From Pseudomarimonas arenosa (lineage in GTDB: Bacteria; Pseudomonadota; Gammaproteobacteria; Xanthomonadales; Xanthomonadaceae): a DNA stretch of 64,000 nt. Below are positions 56,129-64,000 of this stretch, piece by piece (the stretch's first letter is position 1; every line of letters begins with the position of its first letter). Under the pieces are notes generated by a model. It saw nothing but the letters and a program-made list of their open reading frames with translations, had not been told where the DNA came from and searched no databases. The stretch spans positions 1 to 64,000 of the forward strand of contig NZ_JACYTR010000015.1 of assembly GCF_014841215.1 (NCBI RefSeq). The letters are read 5' to 3'. The translations under genes and the position numbers were made by a program.

Positions 56129-56743
56129 CTATCGACACCTTGCGAGGCTCAAGAGGCCACACCCGAATGCTTTGCCTGGGCCAATGCCGTCGATAGTGGC
56201 GCGGGCGAGTTTGGTCACATCATTTACCTGCAATCGCCCCTCGAAGCACACCTTCAGAACGCTGATGCGTGTATCGCCCTTAGGGCTACGCATCAACTCG
56301 CTTCCGGTCGCCAAGGCCGCCTCCACAAAGAAGCCACGGCGCTCGCCCTGACGTGCAAGCCATGCAAGCTGCGCGTCCTCAGACATCAGACCGAGACGCT
56401 TTCCATTGCGGGTGACGTTGGGGTTGGCGAACAGCCGGAAGCGCAGTCGCTCTCTATCTTGGATCCACCGCTCGGGATGCCACTCGCGGACCTCCGCCTC
56501 ACCCTTCAGATAACTGTGAATGGATGAGAGTGCCGACCAATCGCCTGCCACCTGGGTCTGCACTAGTACAACGGGCTCGCTCCAGGTGGTTACCGGCTCA
56601 GCACGCCAGAGGATTCGGGGCGGGGTCTGCGCCTCATCACGAACGAAAGCGCGTACCAAGGTCCGATGCATCTCATAAGGATCGGCCAAGTCGCGCCGCG
56701 CCTGGGCGCTGCGCGGGTCAAGCCGCAGTCGGGTCAGGTACAT
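56129..56743 (-). CDS. cas6e: CRISPR RNA endonuclease Cas6e (CasE)
   Basis: Cas6e cuts the repeat hairpin of the CRISPR transcript and stays bound to the crRNA 3' end in Cascade. The 204-residue protein begins MYLTRLRLDP with the catalytic pair Tyr23 and His26 (DPYEMHRTL), as in characterised Cse3/CasE, and ends with the Gly-rich loop GIGPGKAFGCGLLSLA. I use the ATG at 56743, inside the last 26 bp of cas5; the frame upstream of it is shadow. Confidence 0.96.
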   Translation of the reverse strand: MYLTRLRLDPRSAQARRDLADPYEMHRTLVRAFVRDEAQTPPRILWRAEPVTTWSEPVVLVQTQVAGDWSALSSIHSYLKGEAEVREWHPERWIQDRERLRFRLFANPNVTRNGKRLGLMSEDAQLAWLARQGERRGFFVEAALATGSELMRSPKGDTRISVLKVCFEGRLQVNDVTKLARATIDGIGPGKAFGCGLLSLARCR

Positions 56744-57392
56744 GGGCCGCTCCCGTGAAGAACTGTTCAGACTTGACGAAGCGCGGGCCGAAGCGCCGCT
56801 CAGCGAATGGCGCAATCGGTTGGTCAAGACGCACGCTGCCCTCGCTGGCGTGTTCCAGCAGCACCCGCCGTGGCGATTCGGGCAAGGCACCGGAGAGCAG
56901 ACACGGCCACCGACGCAGCGCTTCCTCCAGCGTTTCCTCGCGCACAGCATCAGGCAGATGGATCGGCAGAGAAGGAACGAAACTCTTGCGCCCCAACGCG
57001 AGCGGCCACACCGGGCGGGCCAACGCAACATGGATGCTGGCGAGCAGATGGGCATCACCCTCCAGGCCAACCAGAAATACCGCATCGGCCAGGAAGAAGC
57101 GCGGACTGACCACCGTACGCTCGGCATCAACCTTCCCGGCAGCGTTGACCACACCGGTAGCGGTCTGATAATCGCGCATCGGTACGCCTTCGCGGTCGAC
57201 CCGAACGCCCATACGCAGCGCCGCCAGATCTGCCACCTGCTCGGCCCGATCACGTCCCAACGCAGCGCAGATCAAACCGAGTACGCCTGATTTGGAGGGC
57301 TCCAGTTGCGTATCGCGTTCGTCGAAACGACTGGTGGTGCCCCAGGACTGCATCGGCCCCTGCAGGCGCAGCAGCAAGGTGGCCATGCTCAC
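56718..57392 (-). CDS. cas5e: Cascade subunit Cas5e (CasD)
   Basis: Cas5e caps the crRNA 5' handle in Cascade. The 224-residue protein has the diagnostic LLLRLQGPMQSWGTTSRFDERDTQLEPSKSGVLGLICAALG opening and the MRDYQTATGV segment. It overlaps cas7 by 4 bp and cas6e by 26 bp, so it is tightly coupled. Confidence 0.96.
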   Translation of the reverse strand: MSMATLLLRLQGPMQSWGTTSRFDERDTQLEPSKSGVLGLICAALGRDRAEQVADLAALRMGVRVDREGVPMRDYQTATGVVNAAGKVDAERTVVSPRFFLADAVFLVGLEGDAHLLASIHVALARPVWPLALGRKSFVPSLPIHLPDAVREETLEEALRRWPCLLSGALPESPRRVLLEHASEGSVRLDQPIAPFAERRFGPRFVKSEQFFTGAAHVPDPTAA

Positions 57393-58549
57393 CCCTCCAG
57401 CGCAGCGGCGGCCAGCGCTCGTGTCCGTTGCGCCAGAGCGTCCAGATTGCTGGTGGCCTCGCCCTTGTCAGCCGGCCAGCGACCGGTCAGATCGAGCGTC
57501 AGCCATTGGTCTTCGGGCGCCGCATAGACACCGGCGAGCTTGGCTTCATAGGCTGCGAGTCGCTCGACCGACTGCTCAGTGAGGGCAAGGTCAGAACGCG
57601 GCAGCACCGGCTTCTCGAACGCATTGGCCAGACTCAGCGGCGTCGCATGGCGCAGGCACACGCCGATGAACTCGGGCGGGTTGTGCGCGGCGAAGCTGTT
57701 CTGCTTGCCGCTGGGGATAGCCAGAGCCAACGCGCGAGTAAACGCCTCGACTGCTGCCAGGGTCAGATCACGGTCGTTCAGATTGCTCCGCAGCTTGTGT
57801 AGATCGAGCACCGCATAGCGATAGAGGGTGGCCGAGTTGAACTCAACTTGGCCGATCATGCCGGCGCCGGTTTCGCCGGCATCGCCCTTGTCGTCAACCG
57901 CGGTGAAGTAGTCGAACTCCCGCTCAACGCGGTGGGTGCTGATGGCGTGGGCGACCTGGCAGGCGGCATCCTGATTCACTGCCGGCAAGTCGGCCAGCAT
58001 GCGGCCGAACAGGGCGACATCGACAGCCTTACTGCGCCCAAGGATGTCTTTTAGCTCATCCTTGAAGTCTGCTGACACATCCGAACGTTTTATCTTTTTC
58101 TTCTCCGCCAACTCCTTGAGCTTGTTCGCGTGCTTCGTCACCAGTGCTTTCATCGCGTCCACCTCGGTAGCCGAGACGAACAACAGGTAAGACAGGACAG
58201 GAGCAGACTTCTCCTCTTTATCGCCTCCAGAATCCTCATCCTTCTTATCCTTCGACTTGAGCGCTTGCTTTACGATCTCGTTGAACTTTGCCGGCTCGTC
58301 CAATCCCGCTGCTTTGAGCTCGTCGAATAACACGCGGTCGAGGTGACGCGTCCTCACTCCCAGATCGGCTGCGGACACAAGCCCAGACGATTTGAATCGA
58401 TCTCTAATCGCTTTCTTCTGACATTGGCTGCTCTGCCTTGCCCGACGATGGCCACCGAAGATCGCGTCTTTGGGGGCACCAGTATCATCTCGGTTGAGGT
58501 TGGAAGGGGCGAAGTTCTGGATCAGGTGGTATTCGAGGAATGCGCTCAT
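57389..58549 (-). CDS. cas7e: Cascade backbone subunit Cas7e (CasC)
   Basis: Cas7e polymerises along the crRNA spacer as the Cascade backbone. The 386-residue protein begins MSAFLEYHLIQNFAPSNLNRDDTGAPKDAIFGGHRRARQSSQC, which matches the conserved CasC start and RNA-binding region. A Lys/Glu-rich insert (about 115-170) contains DSGGDKEEKSAP and is longer than in E. coli CasC. I use the ATG at 58549; an ATG six codons earlier (58567) is possible. Confidence 0.96.
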   Translation of the reverse strand: MSAFLEYHLIQNFAPSNLNRDDTGAPKDAIFGGHRRARQSSQCQKKAIRDRFKSSGLVSAADLGVRTRHLDRVLFDELKAAGLDEPAKFNEIVKQALKSKDKKDEDSGGDKEEKSAPVLSYLLFVSATEVDAMKALVTKHANKLKELAEKKKIKRSDVSADFKDELKDILGRSKAVDVALFGRMLADLPAVNQDAACQVAHAISTHRVEREFDYFTAVDDKGDAGETGAGMIGQVEFNSATLYRYAVLDLHKLRSNLNDRDLTLAAVEAFTRALALAIPSGKQNSFAAHNPPEFIGVCLRHATPLSLANAFEKPVLPRSDLALTEQSVERLAAYEAKLAGVYAAPEDQWLTLDLTGRWPADKGEATSNLDALAQRTRALAAAALEG

Positions 58550-58563
58550 AGTCAATCGTTCCT

Positions 58564-59085
58564 TCATTCGTCGTCGGTGGTTTCGGTGGCGGTCTGGGCA
58601 GCCCGGTAGAAGTCGCGTGCCCACGACTGGCGCAGGCGACTGGGGTCGGCATGAGGGCTCATCCAGTGTTTGAGGTCATCGAGCAGGCGTGCGTAGTTGC
58701 AACCGATGCCATCAGCCGCGAGCAAGCTCACTGCTTGTCGCAAGTACTCGACAATATTCTCTGCGTCGGCGCCAAGTAGCGCGATGAAACGCCCTTCGAT
58801 GCTGGCACTGTCGCGACACTGAAACAGTTCTCCCAGGGCCGCAGCAAAACTCTGCTCAGCCTGCTGCGGATGGCGGGCGAACAGGCCCGCCACCGCGTAA
58901 AGGGCCAGACGCCGCGCGTCGCGTTCGTGCACCGCGTTGCTGGCAAAGCGCTCGACGTACGGAAACGCCCTCGGATCGCTGCCCGGCGCAAACGCCAGGC
59001 TGTGACGTAATGCTGCCAAGGCACCGCGGTCCCGCTCTCTGAGGCCCTGCAGGTAAGCGATGAACTGTTCGGAATGTGCGCTCAC
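58564..59085 (-). CDS. cse2: Cascade small subunit Cse2 (CasB)
   Basis: Cse2 forms the dimeric belly of Cascade that holds the non-target strand. The 173-residue helical protein has the FIAYLQGLRERDRGALAALRHSL start and the EGRFIALLGADAENIVEYLRQAVSLL core. The start is a GTG at 59085 overlapping the cse1 stop (GTGA), so its expression depends on cse1 translation. There is no ATG start near the cse1 end. Confidence 0.95.
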   Translation of the reverse strand: MSAHSEQFIAYLQGLRERDRGALAALRHSLAFAPGSDPRAFPYVERFASNAVHERDARRLALYAVAGLFARHPQQAEQSFAAALGELFQCRDSASIEGRFIALLGADAENIVEYLRQAVSLLAADGIGCNYARLLDDLKHWMSPHADPSRLRQSWARDFYRAAQTATETTDDE

Positions 59086-60631
59086 GACGCAGCCTCCTTG
59101 TGGGGCGAGAGGGATTCGGAAAGTGTGGCGTGCTTTTTCACCAAGCTCTGAAAGCGCGGCCAGTAGCGAGCATCGGCGCGCGCCGCGCGTGGTGAGTTGC
59201 CGAGCCCCGCCAGCACCTGTTGCCAGGCATCCATGGCAGCACTGCGCAATACGCCGCGCCACTGCCTCGAGGCCGACTCGAACTCGCCCTCGCCGATCTG
59301 TTGCAACACCGCAGGCAAGCTGCGTTCGGCGCTAGCGAAATACGTCGTGTTAAGCGGCCCCGCCTCGACCAAGCTGCGTGCGCGGGCGCGTGTGTCCTTG
59401 CTCGACGGGTCGGGCAGAGTATCGGCCAGCAGGCCGGTCGCCAATCGCTTCAGTTCTGCGAACAATGACTCGGCATCCGCTACCCTCTCGCGCAAAAACA
59501 ACCCTTTCTCGGCTTCCAACAACAGGGCTGTGGGAAGCACGAGTCGTTCAGAACGCCAGCGCAATAGTTTGCCCTTATTGCTGGCCAGGCCAGCGACCAA
59601 CAAGGGTTGATAGATCTGCTCGAACGCGTTCAGTGCTTGGTGCAGCCCGAGAGCAAACTGCACAACGGCGGCAGCCTGAACGCCCTCTCCGGTACTCGGC
59701 ACCAGGGCCGGCAAGTCACGCCAGAGCACCCGACCATCGCCGAAGGTAAGGCGCACCAGTCCGTTGCTACCGGCACGGAAACTGGCCATCGGGTCTGGCG
59801 CCTGGGCATCCTCGCCGAGTGCCATGCCCGCAGCGAAGTGCAGGCAACGGACACCACCATCCTCCTCGCGGCATAGCAGCACCGCGCGGCTCAACCGTGT
59901 GTAGCGATCATTCGGGCCGCTGGCCAGTGTCGGCTCACCACGCAGCGCAGCGATGCTAAGCGAATCCCGCTCCCAGTTCGGCAAGTCTGGCTGATGGCCC
60001 TCGCGCGGGGCCGAATGCAGAGCGAGGAGCAATGTACGCGCGAGTGAATGGCCTGTCGGCAACACAGCGGCCGTATTGGTCAGAGGCCCCGCCTTCTCCG
60101 AGCTCTTCAGCTTCTTGCCCGGGAAGAATCCGCCTGGTACGAACTGAAGATATCCAAGCAAGGATCTGAGAACGCTTGCCGGGTTCCATGGACCCTGCGC
60201 GTATATCTCTTGGTTGAACATCTCAGGGCCATAGAACTGCTCCAGCGCTACCGTGTTAACGGGGTACAACGCCCTTGTTTCTTCGCAAGTAGCTAGCGCC
60301 GCCACCTGCATGAACGGATGCTCGGGGTGAAAAAGCCAGAAACGTTCGCGCCAATGCTCCAGGTAGGTGCGGATTTCAGCCAGAGGCAGTCCTTCCCGAT
60401 ACCAGCGCGCCCGATCCTTGTCGCGCCAATCACCAAACGCGGCAGCCAGCGCCCGATGAGTAATCGCAAGCAACAGTCGGTACTCGGCTACCAGACTGGG
60501 TGGAGCTGTCTCGGCCAGGCCGACGATCTCGCCGCTACGTGCGAAGGTCTCCAGCAGTCCCAACTCCATCACCCGCCCATCGGCCAGGCGCACGGGCAGC
60601 CAGGGCTCGTCCAACAGACAGAAGTCCTTGC

Positions 60632-60635
<4 letters not shown>
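59082..60635 (-). CDS. cse1: Cascade large subunit Cse1 (CasA)
   Basis: Cse1 recognises the PAM and recruits Cas3. The 517-residue protein begins MSKDFCLLDEPWLPVRLADG, matching the CasA start, with LEHWRERFWLFHPEHPFMQ, FGPEMFNQEIY-type loop FYGPEMFNQEIYAQGPWNP and GYLQFVPGGFFPGKK downstream, and the C-terminal four-helix bundle (about 370-510). It overlaps cas3 and cse2 by 4 bp each. Confidence 0.97.
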
Positions 60636-63319
<2,684 letters not shown>

Positions 63320-63397
63320 TGCCACTCCCGGTCGGGCTGCCACAACGGCGGCTTGCATTACTGAGCCCAGTAGATGACTGAAAGTCGAGTCCCTTCG

Positions 63398-63416
63398 CGT
63401 CTCAAATTCTGAGACG
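63398..63416. promoter_or_regulatory. Palindrome upstream of cas3
   Basis: A 7-bp perfect inverted repeat (CGTCTCA 63398-63404 with TGAGACG 63410-63416) has a 5-nt AATTC centre. It lies in the presumed cas promoter region, 79 bp before the chosen cas3 start, and is a candidate site for a repressor. No -10 or -35 could be assigned with confidence. Confidence 0.4.
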
Positions 63417-63697
63417 GGCTCGCAAGTTGAAATACTTCACTCCGTGCGGAACGTTTTTCGCGTCCACTCATTAACCTCTCCACCATTCGTTCGACGAGAC
63501 GAGCGCCTTCACCCATCACTTCACCGCAAGGTCGCTGAATCGGGTCCCATTGGCGCCGTGACCATGTCGCGACCCGACCTACACAGAGATCGAGAGCCCA
63601 TGCGACTGATTAAAGACAGATTGCAGATACATGGCCTCTTTGCTTGATTGAGCTCAACTGATCGAGTAGTTATGCCCTTCATACCCCGGGTCGCCAT
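63417..63697. other. Presumed cas operon upstream region
   Basis: No gene is visible between the palindrome and the partial gene at the right edge. A few short frames exist on both strands but have no family-like sequence. The cas3 promoter should be within this stretch. Confidence 0.45.
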
Positions 63698-64000
63698 TCA
63701 ATCTGCCAGCAGGACTGATAGAACTTGGCGCCGTTCGCCCCCCAATTGCCGATGCAAGTGAGCTTCCGCACATTCGTTGAAATGGCAGCCGTCGCACTCG
63801 TGTTTGACGTAAGTTGCAATCAGACCTCCCTCGACTGGATGCAGGCTGAGTTGAGAGAGCAGTCCAGGCGCAACGGGTAGCGCGTTGCGACTCAATCCGG
63901 TCGGGAAACTGGCCGGAGGAAAGCCCAGCTTGGTCAAGAAATCCAACGAGATTCGGCCCGGATTCAAGAAAACCTGATCTCGAGCGAAAGAAACGAGCGC
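63698..64000 (-). CDS. 3' part of an unrecognised gene entering from the right edge
   Basis: The frame is open from the window edge to a stop at 63698, giving about 100 C-terminal residues; the start lies outside. The sequence includes VFLNPGRISLDFLTKLGFPPASFP and a Cys/His cluster, HECDGCHFNECAEAHLH, which may bind metal. I do not recognise the family. It is on the same strand as the cas operon but separated from it by about 380 bp. Confidence 0.5.
   Translation of the reverse strand, partial: ALVSFARDQVFLNPGRISLDFLTKLGFPPASFPTGLSRNALPVAPGLLSQLSLHPVEGGLIATYVKHECDGCHFNECAEAHLHRQLGGERRQVLSVLLAD

Noticed and set aside
63320-63358. Upstream ATG of cas3 at 63358
   Set aside because: Weak ribosome site compared with GGGAG ahead of the ATG at 63319. 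Kept as an alternative only.

Overview
The window is a GC-rich gammaproteobacterial chromosome segment. Gene content and order point to the Xanthomonadales/Lysobacterales, perhaps a Rhodanobacteraceae-like genus. The supporting evidence is sufBCDS with an Rrf2 regulator, lptD-surA-pdxA, an amgK-murU pair, fabA-fabB, an ECF sigma factor coupled to a TPR-bearing Ser/Thr kinase, and many palindromic intergenic repeats. This placement is inferred from protein features and layout; no rRNA or tRNA gene is present to anchor it.

1-33 kb is mostly core genome. Left to right it holds a small lipoprotein, coaD and rsmD (minus), ftsY, an AsmA-like gene, mutY and yggX (plus). A minus-strand RelA/SpoT-like gene follows, then the suf Fe-S operon transcribed leftward from a promoter with an overlapping palindrome at 13.85 kb (Rrf2 regulator, sufB, a small membrane protein, sufC, sufD, sufS, GNAT, Rieske). 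Next come a cation/proton antiporter, msrB and a 7TM histidine kinase (minus), a wax ester synthase and lptD-surA-pdxA (plus), two UbiH-type hydroxylases (minus), a histone-deacetylase-like hydrolase, amgK-murU and fabA-fabB (plus).

33-45.4 kb is accessory in character. It holds a six-cysteine secreted mini-protein, a membrane-anchored glutaredoxin, an ECF sigma/Ser-Thr kinase pair, secreted proteins of unknown function, an HExxH protein, a GH25 lysozyme, a protein with a QxW beta-trefoil, a secreted endonuclease/phosphatase-fold protein and a lipoprotein. Repeat-packed intergenic stretches separate them, including six copies of a 134-135 bp element with fixed ends that lies inside a commoner palindromic repeat.

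45.5-63.3 kb is a complete type I-E CRISPR-Cas locus on the minus strand: cas3-cse1-cse2-cas7-cas5-cas6e-[antitoxin-toxin]-cas1-cas2-leader-array. By hand count the array has 140 repeats and 139 spacers, transcribed leftward from the leader beside cas2. The most unusual feature is a UPF0175/DUF3368-type toxin-antitoxin pair spliced between the interference genes and the adaptation genes. The toxin stop overlaps the cas1 start, and a 22-bp near-palindrome lies just ahead of the antitoxin. The right edge carries the 3' end of an unrecognised minus-strand gene.
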